In this document: positions 10,481 through 21,627 of the stretch, one piece after another
How the letters are laid out: every line of letters starts with the position of its first letter
Position numbering within the stretch: the first letter of the stretch is position 1
Assembly (NCBI GenBank): GCA_029255685.2
Contig: CM055311.2
Coordinates: forward strand, 9,483,031-9,547,030
Origin: Silene conica
Lineage: Eukaryota; Streptophyta; Magnoliopsida; Caryophyllales; Caryophyllaceae
DNA length: 64,000 bases
Reading direction: 5' to 3'
The notes under the pieces: generated by a model
The model's input: the letters and a program-made list of their open reading frames with translations, nothing else
What the model was told of the DNA's origin: nothing
Databases searched by the model: none
Translations under genes and position numbers: made by a program

Positions 10481-11828
10481 CTCGTTTTTTTTATTTTCCG
10501 AAAATAACATGTTTTATTTTCACATGGCCTTTAGTAATATACTATATACGGAAATAGTATATTATTAATTTTGTGAAACGGTTCACCCTCGTTTGATACA
10601 TATTATTTTAAAACGGTTTAAAATAATAGGATTATAAACTTATTAAAATTAAAGTGGTTAAAACGGTATAATCACATAATTTTAATCCTAAAAGGTGGTT
10701 TGGTAAAAATTTGTTAATCATAATAACAGTATTATGTCATGTAATGAATTTTAATTTAGTTGATGCATTTTATTTATCGTCTTGTTGAATGTCTAATGAA
10801 TGCTTTCAATAACGTATTTAATTTTGCAAACGGTTGTAACTTAGTGTGGCCTTAGAAGATTGTGTCACCGTAATGATGGGACACAGTCTTGCTTGTAATC
10901 TTGAGATCTTGAATCTCCGTTTTGGGTTTTTGCCATGTAATTACTTTTGTATTTAAATTAGAATGTATCTAGGACTACTTTTGTAATTTAAATTAGTAAT
11001 TTTGTGAAGACCAAAGACAAGACGGAGACCGGATGCTCACTCCCGCTGCAAGGACCAAGATGGAACATCAAGACAAGCTTCTAGGGTCCAACGGCGGATT
11101 CCAAGTTGTTTTATGTTTATTTTGGTAGGATAGGCCACACTAGGACTTTTTATTTACGTTTATTGCTTTCATTTTATGCTTTCATCAATAATAGCTTGCA
11201 TCATATTCCGCCTAAAACCAAACCACCTATTACATGCCTGAAAACTGACTCATGTAGAGGTTACGCGTTAGTTTTCTGTGACAATACAGATGTCACATGT
11301 CAATTGCAAAGCCATCACTTTATTTCATTCATTCACGAATATGCTAGATTTTAGTTCACTTAATATGAATAAATATAAGTCGATGGGGTCTTCCTCGTAT
11401 GACCAAAAATTGAGAATAGTCTTTATAAATCAGCCTCCCATGAATCCCTTCTTCGTCGGTAGGCATAATATGACCCCTTCTACGTCGGGTAAGTGGGAAC
11501 AAATGATTTATTTTATCTCAACATCATGGTCACTCGATAATATCCAGTGACTGAGATGGACTAATAGATAGGATTTACGGAAATCTATCGACCAAGAGTT
11601 CCAACGGTGGAATTAGCCAAACTGTGGGCTTATCAATATACGGAAATTGAGTCTTGGGATCGTTTATATAATTCTTGAGGGAGATCAATTATATAAATGC
11701 ATGAGTCTACGAGTTTAAATTCAAATTTAATATAGACTTAAATCACAACAATAAGTTGCTTATATGGTTTTGTTTTATCTTCTTTTTCCAGTGTAGAACA
11801 CGTTCATTAAAACTGCTGTATATCTAAA

Positions 11829-14800
11829 ATGGCTGGTGAAGACCCAATGCCAAGTGCCAAGCTAGCACGTGAATCCTGGCTAAAGGCCTTCATGGACTCC
11901 ATGAATCAGTCAACTAGACTGAGGAATGATGGGTCAAACTTCTCTGACTGGGAGGCAGCACTACGGAATGCTGCCATTGCTGACGGAAAGCTTAAGTATT
12001 TAACTGAGCCCATTCCGGCACACCCAGGAACTGGAGCTAGAGCCAACGAAATTCGCGCCCATAGCGATTTCGTTATGGAAGCGGGTGCGATAAAGAACGT
12101 ACTCATCTATGCAATGGAATCAAATTTGCAAAGACGCTTCATATCCCATGGTGCAAACAAGATTTTCACCACGCTCTCTAACGAATTCTCCAAGGCTCCG
12201 AGAATCGTTTCTTATGAGCATACCTGTCGCTTCTTTGAGGCGAAACTCCAGAAGGGCCAAGCTGTTAGCCCACATATTCTCAACATGATTGAGAATATCG
12301 AGAAACTGGAGACCCTGAACTGCAAGATCAGTGAGAACATAATCGTTGATCGTATGCTTCATTCGCTTCATGATGGGTTCGCCCTCTTTAGGGCCAACTA
12401 CTACATGAACGACATGAAGAAGACTCCTCATGAGCTCCACTCCCTTCTCGTACAGACTGAGAAGGATCTGAAATTAAGTGGGAGCATGAAGCAGGATGTT
12501 CTCATGATCTCCAGTAAGGGAAAGGGTAAAGATAAGGCTAAAGCTCAGGGCGACCTAGCAGTAGGTAAGCCCAGGTTCAAGAAACCAGGATTTACTAAGA
12601 GTGGGCCAGGTGAGTCGAGCAACTCACAGGGCAAGACTAAGAGCAAGGATACTAGCATGGAATGTCACCATTGCCACAAGACTGGGCATTGGAGGCGCTC
12701 ATGCCCCGTGTATCGCGAGGACATTAAGGCAGGCCGTGTTACTCCTGTTGGTATGTCTTCTTCATCTTTTATTCACATGATTGAGATTAACCACGCAAGT
12801 TGCGGAACTTGGGTACTAGATACTGGTTGTGTTTCTCATCTATGTAATCATGTGCAGGGCCTCCGAAACCAAGAACCCCTAATCAAGGGTGAGGTGGACC
12901 TGCGTGTCGGGAATGGAGCACGTGTGGCTGCAGTCTCGAAGGGAACATACGTGATCCAGCTTCCAAGTGGATTCGAGTTATTTTTATATAACTGTTATTA
13001 TGTTCCTAGTTTGTCCAAAAACATTATTTCAGTTTCTGCGCTTGACAAACTCGGCTTTTCATTTGTAATAGAGAATAATAGCTGTATTTTCTCCTTACAC
13101 AATATGATTTATGGCAAGGCAGTTTCCATGAATGGAATTTATGTTTTAGATCAAACCACCGAGATATTACATGTGAATAATAAAAGATTAAAGGTAGGTG
13201 ACAAAGATCAAACTTACTTATGGCATTGTCGTATGGGACACATAAATGAGAAACGCGTAAAACAGCTCATACAGAACGGAGCTATCTCGCCCTTTGATTT
13301 CGAATCATATGGCACGTGTGAATCATGTCTCATCGGCAAAATGACTCGTATTTCCTTCAAAGGTGTTGGAATGCGCGCTGCCGACCTATTAGGACTCATA
13401 CATACCGACGTATGTGACCCTATGTCGATCAACGCACGAGAAGGCTATAGGTATTTCATCACTTTCACGGATGATTTGAGTAGATATGGCTATGTCTACT
13501 TGATGAAACATAAAAGTGAATCCTTTGACAAGTTCAAAGAATACCAGAATCGGGTACAGAACCAGCTGGGTAGAAAGATTAAAGCACTACGTTCGGATCG
13601 TGGTGGTGAGTATCTTTCACACGAGTTTGATCAACACCTTAAAGACTGTGGCATCGTGCTACAGTTGACTCCACCTGGAACACCACAATTAAATGGTGTG
13701 TCCGAACGGAGAAATCGAACTCTACTTGATGGTTCGATCCATGATGAGTCACACAGTTGTGCCTGATTCATTGTGGGGCTATGCTCTTTTGTCGGCCGCT
13801 CTAATTCTTAACCGAAGTCCGTCTAAAGCTGTTGACAAGTCTCCATACGAATTATGGAAGGGAACGGTCCCCAACTTGTCCTTTATTCGGGTTTGGGGCT
13901 GCGAGGCTTATGTCAAGTGGAGACACGAGGATAAGCTCGGCCCGCGATCGGTCAAGACATACTTTATAGGCTATCCAAAGGGAACTTTTGGTCATTACTT
14001 CTACTCGCCAACCGAACAACGTGTTTTTGTTGCGGCCAGTGCGACGTTCTTAGAGAAAGAATTTCTCGAGAACAAGTCGAGTAATAGAACCTTCGATTTA
14101 TCGGAGGTTCAAGAACCAACTACCGAGCAACCATTGGAGGAAACAGTTCCTTCAACCGAGGCTGCGGTAGATATTCCTGAGGAACCTAGGAGGTCGGGAA
14201 GAGTCTCCATTCCTCCGGACAGATACATTGGTATGGTTGAGGAACATGATATGGATGACGTCTTACTCCTAGAGGGTAATGAACCCTCAACCTATAAAGG
14301 TGCCATGACCAGTTATGACTCAAAGCTATGGCTAGAAGCCATGCAATCCGAGATGGACTCCATGTATGAGAACAACGTGTGGGATCTTGTGGACCTACCT
14401 GCAAAGGTACGTCCCCTTCAATGCAAATGGCTTTACAAAATAAAGCATGCCGTGGAAGGTAAACAAGATATCCATAAGGCAAGACTAGTTGTTAAAGGTT
14501 TCACCCAAGTGTCAGGCTTGCACTACGATGAGATCTTTGCACCCGTAGTCATGCTACGTTCCATTCGGATTATCTTAGCGATAGCCGCATTTCATGACTA
14601 TGAAATATGGCAAATGGACGTTAAAACCGCCTTCTTAAACGGTTATTTTGAGGAAGAGTTGTACATGGTACAACCCGAGGGTTTTATTGATCCAGAACAT
14701 CCTAAGAAGGTTTGCAAGCTTAAGCGTTCCATCTATGGACTTAAGCAAGCATCGCGGAGTTGGAATCATCGCTTCGACCAAGTGATAAAAGAGAATGGAT

Positions 14801-15655
14801 TCATTCGATCAGTCGAGGAACCATGTCTCTATATCAAGTCGAGTGGGAGCAAGATTGTATTCCTAGTACTGTACGTCGACGACATACTCTTGATTGGGAA
14901 TGACATACCTCTCTTATCTTCGGTTAAAGCATGGTTGAAAAACCATTTCCAGATGAAAGATCTGGGAGAGGCACAAAGAATTTTGGGCATCCGTATCTAC
15001 AGGGATAGATCACGACGGATGTTATCTCTCAGTCAGGAGTCTTATATAGATAAGATTCTAGAGAGATTCAGCATGACGAACTCCAAGAAAGGGTTCCTTC
15101 CTATGACTCCTGGGCTTCACTTGAGCAAGACTCAAGAAGCTTAGTCATTGGAAGAGAAAGAGCGCATGAGTCGGATTCCTTATGCCTCGGCAATAGGATC
15201 GATCATGTATGCCATGATATGCACACGTCCTGACGTTGCATATGCATTGAGTATGACAAGTCGATTCCAAGCTCATCCAGGTGAACAACACTGGATGGCT
15301 GTGAAAAACATTCTTAAGTACCTACGGAGGACTAAAGATTGGGGATTGACTTACGGAGGCGACTCGACGCTCTGCGCCACGGGTTACGCAGATGCTAGCT
15401 TCCAAACGGATCGAGATGACTCGAAATCTCAGTCTGGATTCGTTTTTACTCTTAATGGCGCCGCTGTCAGCTGGAAAAGTTCTAAACAGAGTGTTACAGC
15501 AGATTCTACGACTGAGTCCGCGTAAAAGAAGATATTCATTGATAAGATCGCTACGGATGACAACATAGCTAATCCTCTCACTAAAGCATTACCACGTGAT
15601 AAGCATGAAGGGCACATTCATTCCATGGGAATTAGATGTGTTCCTAAGTTGTAGT
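11829..15655 (+). pseudogene. Copia-1 gag-pol region (broken)
   Basis: Parts occur in Copia order: gag from 11829 with a CCHC zinc knuckle at about 12663-12704, aspartic protease with an LDTGC motif near 12820, integrase zinc domain about 13215-13335 and catalytic core about 13390-13720, reverse transcriptase about 14400-15120 with YVDD near 14873, and RNase H from about 15170. Family proteins make one polyprotein that is cut by the protease. Here the reading is interrupted about three times, so this is a fossil. Confidence 0.88.
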
Positions 15656-16516
15656 ACTCTTTTATGAATTCATGTAATAATTCATTTTCTCGTGTACTCT
15701 ATTCAACCTTATTGTTATGATATAAAATGTTTTGTTTCTCATGTGGAATTGTACGCCAATTTTGAACACCACAAAGTGAACTGATTCACATTACATCGTT
15801 TTGGTCCTTGATTACCCACTTGAGCTGATAACTCAGGTAATCATTTTGTGACGTTGGTTGATGGTGGGTTCAACGAGCCATAAGTCACGCGGCTGACTGA
15901 CCAATCACAAAGGCGAGTTATACGGATATCTCGTAGGACACCCCGTGACAACGTTATGGAGTCCTAAATGTTTTATAACATTGGGTGCCGGGTCGTGGAT
16001 AGGACCTCCATAGTGTTCCTTAGAGTCGAGTCTTTTGACTTTCAACTGTCTCTTGAGATTAAGGCAGATTTTGGGTAACTTTGGTTTCTTTCCCACGGTC
16101 ACCGTAACAGGGGCCAAGAGGATTTTTTCTGGGTTATTTCATGCTGCGCGATATCGGCAGGATTCGAGTTGAAGGAAATATTCAAACCCTTATCAGGATT
16201 TTATCATTTCTCAGGGCCACTCGAGGAGTAGTAACTGAAATGCATGGCCATGCTCGAATACAGATTCGTTTTATCAGTTAAGTTACTCTCTAGTCGGGGA
16301 AACCACTCTTGATACAGATCGCTTGTGAGATACAACCTTTGCGAATGCGGATTTGCAAATTGTCTTACATTGAGTGGGAGAAATTTTAAAAGGATATGAG
16401 ATTCGGTTATCGCACCTACACTTGTACGGACAAGTGGGAGTTTGTTGGAGCTTGTGTCCTCCACATGTAGTGTGATAACGTCATTGCACATACCCTTGTA
16501 CGGACAAGTGGGAGAT
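15656..16516 (+). other. Copia-1 3' untranslated region with two polypurine-tract / U3-start modules
   Basis: The stretch is noncoding. At its end two similar modules lie 74 bp apart. The first is CTTGTACGGACAAGTGGGAG at 16421-16440, followed by TGTTGGAGCTTGTGTCCTCC. The second is the same purine tract at 16494-16514, followed by the true LTR start TGTTGGGGCTGGTGTCC at 16517. The first module resembles the LTR start of Copia-3 (53240). Copia-2 and Copia-5 share this arrangement. Confidence 0.75.
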
Positions 16517-17517
16517 TGTTGGGGCTGGTGTCCTTGACAATTAAGTACAATGACTTATTAAATCTCTTTAAGGATCACAAGGGCATACTTTTGTATTATT
16601 ACCAGTTGATCCACGTTTATCAATAACGGTTGGCTTGCTAGATAAGTTTGACGTTATTGTCATACGGATGGCGGTGATCAACTGGTCCCTATACGTCACA
16701 CCTATAGGACACGTTTGAGAGATGTGAAGGCATGAAAATACAATCACATTTATGCCGGATATGACTAAACAGTTAGTCAGAGGTATTGACTATTAAATTA
16801 GTCAATAAGATGTTGAGATTATTATTTAATACGGATTAAATAGTTTTAGCTAATACGGATTACATGTTTAATTCGTAAATTAAATATAAACGGTTATATA
16901 TTTAATTAAATATTGTATTCGCGAATTAATATAAACAGTTATATTAATTTGGGTAATTATACAATATCGTATTTTGTCAGACCATTATTAATATATCGAC
17001 TGTATTGATATCTGATAACATGTTACGATTTATAATTAAAATCCCGCGAATAACTTATAGCTAAATGGGTCGAATCATGAATTAGAATAAGGTAAGAGTG
17101 GAAAGCCCACCCTCACCCTATTCAAATATTTCGGCCTAGTGTAGTATATAAGGAGGAGACTTCTCCTTATGTCAAACACTGTTGTTGCACTGACTAAATA
17201 ATTCTCAAGGAAAAATTAGGGTTTTGAGAGCTTTCTTCTCCCAAAACCTCAGATCTCACATCTAAAACCTAAATAGCTCTCCCAATATTGCAAGGCAGTT
17301 GGAGAGGATTTCTAGCACACGCGGCCACGTCTCATTCTAAGTCTTGGGTGCAAGTTATAGGAGGGAATTTGTGTTAATTCCTGTTCTTAGGCCTTTCGCA
17401 CAAGGACTAAAGGTTGTACTTCTTTTCTTATCCTTTTAATCTTATGACTATAAACACAACTGTATTTTTCATTATAATCCTGCAAGTTTAGGGTGAATAC
17501 ATGCTTTATTCCCCACA
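16517..17517 (+). repeat. Copia-1 3' LTR
   Basis: The LTR is 1001 bp, starts TGTTGGGG and ends CCCCACA. A TATA-like TATATAAGG lies near 17145. Confidence 0.92.
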
Positions 17518-17521
17518 CAAA

Positions 17522-17538
17522 GTGCACAGGATTTTCTA
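17522..17538. repeat. 17-bp direct repeat flanking Copia-1, right copy
   Basis: This is the exact copy of 9170-9186, and LINE-A 5' UTR sequence continues from here to 17624. Confidence 0.85.
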
Positions 17539-17624
17539 CTACAGCCGCCGGAAATTACCTTCAAGTTGCCATGGGAGAGAGCGCTAGGGTTTTTCCAGTT
17601 TTTTTTTATTGAGGTTTCTTTTAC

Positions 17625-17638
17625 TACTTCATAACATT
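17625..17638. repeat. LINE-A target site duplication, 5' side
   Basis: This is the exact copy of the 14-mer at 4526-4539. It fixes the LINE 5' end at 17624. The LINE inserted into the tail of the broken Myb/SANT-like gene at 17640-18490. Confidence 0.9.
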
Positions 17639-17639
17639 G

Positions 17640-17960
17640 AAATAGTTGAAACGACATCATTTTCCTTCTCGACAATGGCATTCAGCTTTGTTGCAAAGCT
17701 CGCATCAGCTTACTAACGCTCATCGTCTGAGTTTTTCTTTTTAGAGGAGTGATATTTGGGTTGCTGTCACCGGTCTAGGACTCTTCTTCTTGCTACACTG
17801 ATAAAGTTTAAATAGTAGTATTTAGTATAACAATATAATACAGTATTAATGTAGACTTTGCTAAAAAGATGTCAATTAAGGCTTTTACATGTTTAGCCAC
17901 CACTAATGGTCTAACCCTTGATTTAAAAGAATGAAACTCTTCCTATATAAAAAAAATGGT

Positions 17961-18006
<46 letters not shown>

Positions 18007-18485
18007 GGGGGACTCTGAATAGAAAATTATGATAAGAACTTATTTGTTTCGTGGCAGCACATCAGATTTGTAAGTACGTAGCTTGTGAAGAATAAATTTA
18101 CTCATTGATCGAGTACAACCTCCTCCATACATGATCCGATGCAATAACTTCTTTTGTTACCAGATTGAATTGAACTTCTTTCTCCAACAAAAGTGAATTA
18201 AAATCACTCAAGCGAACTCTCAGATTATGATATTTATTTTTCAACTGGTTAAAAGAGTACTCCTTTCCAGTCATCTTCCTTAGAGCATCTGTCATACTTT
18301 GCCAAGCTGCATTTGCAAAGGTAATTGCTTACATGACACCCTTCGATATTTTCACAACCATCAAATATATAAAATAAGATTCAAGCTTTTCCGACCAGAG
18401 ATTTTCCCCAGTATCATTCTCTGGTACTTCATCATTACCAACACCGACATAAAAATTTGAGTCTACCATTTGTAGTCCTTGTTCT
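17640..18485 (-). pseudogene. Broken Myb/SANT-like (Myb_DNA-bind_3-type) gene
   Basis: On the minus strand a splice acceptor (TTTACAG, before 18485) opens an exon that reads MVDSNFYVGVGNDEVPEN, then LWSEKLESYFIYLM, then FANAAWQSMTDALRKMTGKE, YSFNQLKNKYHNLR and VIASDHVWRRLY, ending near 18098. This is the trihelix-like fold typical of plant L10-interacting MYB-like proteins and PIF/Harbinger-associated proteins. An in-frame TAA interrupts it at about 18329-18331. Downstream, at about 17640-17720, a lysine-rich then heptad-like remnant (ATKLNAIVEKENDVVSTISM) with two stops resembles the usual C-terminal tail. LINE-A inserted into that tail. It could be a dead host gene or a captured fragment. 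Confidence 0.65.
17962..18003. repeat. (GA)n microsatellite
   Basis: An uninterrupted run of about 21 GA dinucleotides, followed by GGAGGGGGG. Confidence 0.95.
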
Positions 18486-19504
18486 CTGTAAAGTAGTAAA
18501 ATGAGGAATATCAGCATCATATTAACGGCAACACCCTAACCACAATCAGCTACTTATATGTCCTCTTAAAACCATTACATAGTGTGACAACGTTGATTCC
18601 AATACTTAAAGCTGGCAAAAATATGCGAAAAAACTCATACATTACCAGCTCTAACAAAGTATATCCCTGTAAAGCCTTAGTAGATGAGCTTTCTTACAAA
18701 AGTGAGTTAGTTGATAGTGGGCACTGGGCAATGGTGCATTTCATGGAAGAAACTGAAAATCAAATATTTGAGATTTTAGAGGTTTCAAGTTGAAATTTCA
18801 GAGCTCAGTAAATTTTGAATGAAAAACTGATGATATTGCAACCGTTTTTACCGGATTTATTGAGGTGAGAGTTGAGAAGAAAAAAATGATTTTGTCTACT
18901 GAAATTCTCAAGCAACCTTGAAAAGGAATGGGTTTTTTGAAGATCATTGATTGGCAATTGGTAAAGGTGAATGGAGATGTGATTGGGAGATTTGTTGAAT
19001 AAATAGAGGATTAAGAAGTTTAACAGTAATCGAAAAATTAATTACTGCTAATTGATATAACAATATTAAATTGAGCAGTATAATTAAGACGATTTTTTAT
19101 TTATTGGGTTTAGTTTAATTATTTAATTAAATTTTGCCCTTTAATCTTATTGAGTGTTTTAATACTAAGAAGGCTAAAGTAAATGAGAAAGCTTCAAAAT
19201 GCAAATGCTGAAATATTATTGCGTTCCGTCAACATTTGTACATTCTTTTTTTTTATATATAATAATATAATAATAATTAGTCTGAGAAGCATCTCATTGG
19301 TACATTTCTAGTTTTCTCTACTGCTCCGAAATACAATAAGATGTCAACTACGTACATTGATATTCTTATTTTTTTTATATTCTTTATCGAAAAACAACAA
19401 CTGCTATAATTAATAGCATTGTAATTAGTTGGCTTATACTAATAATCAATGTATGGGGAAGATGCTTAACATTGATTGTCTTACAATAGTCCAAATTATA
19501 ATTA
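18486..19504. other. Noncoding flank of the SIRE-type element
   Basis: No gene is supported here. Positions 19195-19270 and 19310-19500 each have a diverged copy on the other side of the SIRE-type element (39840-39915 and 39565-39770), in direct orientation. The shared landmarks are CTCCGAAATA, GTCAACTACGTACATTG and CCAAATTATAATTAAT. Confidence 0.55.
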
Positions 19505-20911
19505 ATCGAGCGTGATAGTAGCAAGTAACGAGTAAGGACGACAAAGTAAAAGGAGACACGATCTTTTGAAGTGGTTCAGTTTCACAAATCGAAACCTACG
19601 TCCACTATTCTCGATTAATAAAATTAGTACCTTCTCCGGATTACAATTTTATCAACCCTACTCGTACAACTTTGATATTAGTTGTAACTCAAACTAGATA
19701 CCGTTAAATACCTAGCTATGTCAAGTACCGTGAAATACTTAACTTACAATGAGTCCCGCTAAATACTCGAACTATCTTAATTGATATAAGATAAATCTTC
19801 AATGAACTCTTGTGTTCAACGATCTTGAACGTATGAGAGTAATCTTCAAAGCTTGTAGTCTTTAATACGAGATCTGACAATGATTGGCACGGAAAACGAG
19901 ACGTACGTGAGGTATCGTTCGTTTCTAGGAAAGCGTGTATGCGTGAATTCTTTTTGTTAGCTTTCAACGTGTGATATAGTGTCCCTTATATAGTAATTTA
20001 GATCTAGGTTGAATCCTAGATAATTTAGGAATATTACTTCATCTAGAGTTCTTATTTTTAGGTAATATTCTAAAACTAATATTATTTGAATTAGGAAAGA
20101 CTTTATAAGATAATAATAAATTAAGACATAAGATTGTATTACCAAAACCTATTTGATTTAGGAAACAACTTATACCATAAATTATAATATCCTACTTTAA
20201 ATCAATTCCTAATTCTTGTCAAGATATAATAAATTACCAAATCCTAGTTTGACTTAAGGTAAATTAAATAAACACATAATATTTATTTAATTAACCACAA
20301 GACAATTAAAAAAAGTGTTACTTTAACCGCAAGGAAAACGATGTACACGTTTCCCGAGGTGCACGGTTCCCGAGGTGCACGTTTCATAGGACACGTTTTT
20401 CGAGACATATTTCTCGAAGCACGTTTCCCTAGGAGTTTAGATTTTGACAATAACGATTAGAATAACATTCTTAGTATATTAGAATAAATAATTATCTCAT
20501 AGGATAATTATTTTAATCCTTGTTAACCAAAGAATATTTTTATTCTAAAAACCGTTTTAAGATTACTAAATTAATATATGACAATATAACAATAATACGC
20601 ATATATTTTAACGCTTTTATTTATTTCACGCAAATCTCATTTCTTCAATAGTTATGGATACGACCTATAACTTTAGGAGCTATTTGATTTCGCAATAAGA
20701 CTTTATTCTTGTAAATCTTCAAAAAGACTTGACACGAGCTTGATCTTTCTTCAATCCACGATTGAATCTATACTTTGCTAAACTATGATCTTCGCTCTAT
20801 AATTAACTGTACACTTAAACGCACGATTACACGCATATGTATATAAAACATAATTATCTAGACTTATCATTATTAAAACATAAAGCAATATATAAAATAT
20901 ATTACTCAACA
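19505..20911 (-). repeat. SIRE-type element 3' LTR
   Basis: This matches 38034-39543. On the minus strand it begins TGTTGAGTAATAT right after a purine tract (AAAAAGGGGGAATT). No target duplication could be recognised at the outer edge. Confidence 0.85.
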
Positions 20912-21627
20912 AATTCCCCCTTTTTAATGATAGCAAGTCTTATCTAGAATCGTGTCTAAGTGTCATGTTGTAACGTTCCCCCTCAACATAATATTGGTCC
21001 TTCATAATATAGATCAACCTAGGGTTTCTATTTTTAGATTAAACCAATTACTTAAAGAGCTATGAGCGACAATACGTTACGACAAGGAGCAATCTTAGAC
21101 AAATTCGTATCTAGGTCGCATTCTTTTCCCCCTCTTGACATCATTGAAAAGACGGAAACAAAGACATAAAACGTCTAGAATGATATAATACGAAACAAAC
21201 CTAAGCATGCGATTCTAAATCAAACACACAAACACGACTAATATCAAGCAAACACGAAATACGAACGGGAAATCGACACACAACCAAGTACTAAAAACCC
21301 TATGGGCCGAATATACACAAAATAAGCCACATGGGCCGAATGTTTAGGATCATGGCCTAATGGGCTGAATGTTGTAGGTAGCATAGCCTTGAGGGGCCGA
21401 ATTGTTTAAAGCGATCCAGAATAAAAAACTACATGCCAATGGGACGAATGAGGTAATGAGAAAATTGGGCCACAAAGTTTAAAGTTTTAGGCAAAAGAGC
21501 ATTAAAAGATAAGGGCAAGGGGGCTTGTGGAAACCGACTCCACGACTACGGCCCAAAACCAATCACGTGCTTGCTCCAAGCCCAATCTGCAAAACACACG
21601 TTAAAAACACAAAAACATGAACGAATC

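Larger units (their letters stand above)
9188..17517 (+). mobile_element. Copia-1: young Copia LTR retrotransposon nested in LINE-A
   Basis: The element has LTRs at 9188-10155 and 16517-17517, a Met-tRNA-type primer site at 10158, a long leader, a gag-pol region (11829-15655) and a polypurine tract before 16517. Its proteins group with Tork-type Copia elements (Angela/Ikeros/TAR-like) by motif, without certainty about the lineage. The LTRs differ at about four sites in roughly 968 bp, so insertion was probably 0.15-0.3 million years ago at common plant rates. It is a fossil with about three breaks in the coding part. It is bounded by a 17-bp direct repeat, longer than the 5 bp usual for Copia. 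Copia-2 (27251-35833) and Copia-5 (62993 onward) belong to the same family. Confidence 0.93.
4540..17624 (-). mobile_element. LINE-A: full-length plant L1-type LINE, interrupted by Copia-1
   Basis: The element reads 5' to 3' on the minus strand. The 5' UTR is at 17624-17518 and begins with an A-run and an AAAACCCTAGCGC stretch. Copia-1 follows as an insertion, then ORF1 (9168-7966), ORF2 (7969-4614), a short 3' UTR and a poly(A) at 4540-4547. The 14-bp target duplication at both edges shows that the 5' end is not truncated. Without the Copia insertion the element is about 4.75 kb. ORF1 is open throughout, while ORF2 has one frameshift and one in-frame stop, so the copy is recent but dead. Confidence 0.9.

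Noticed and set aside
18584-18793. A 69-residue open reading on the plus strand
   Set aside because: It is short, matches nothing known and is antisense to the upstream flank of the broken Myb/SANT-like gene.
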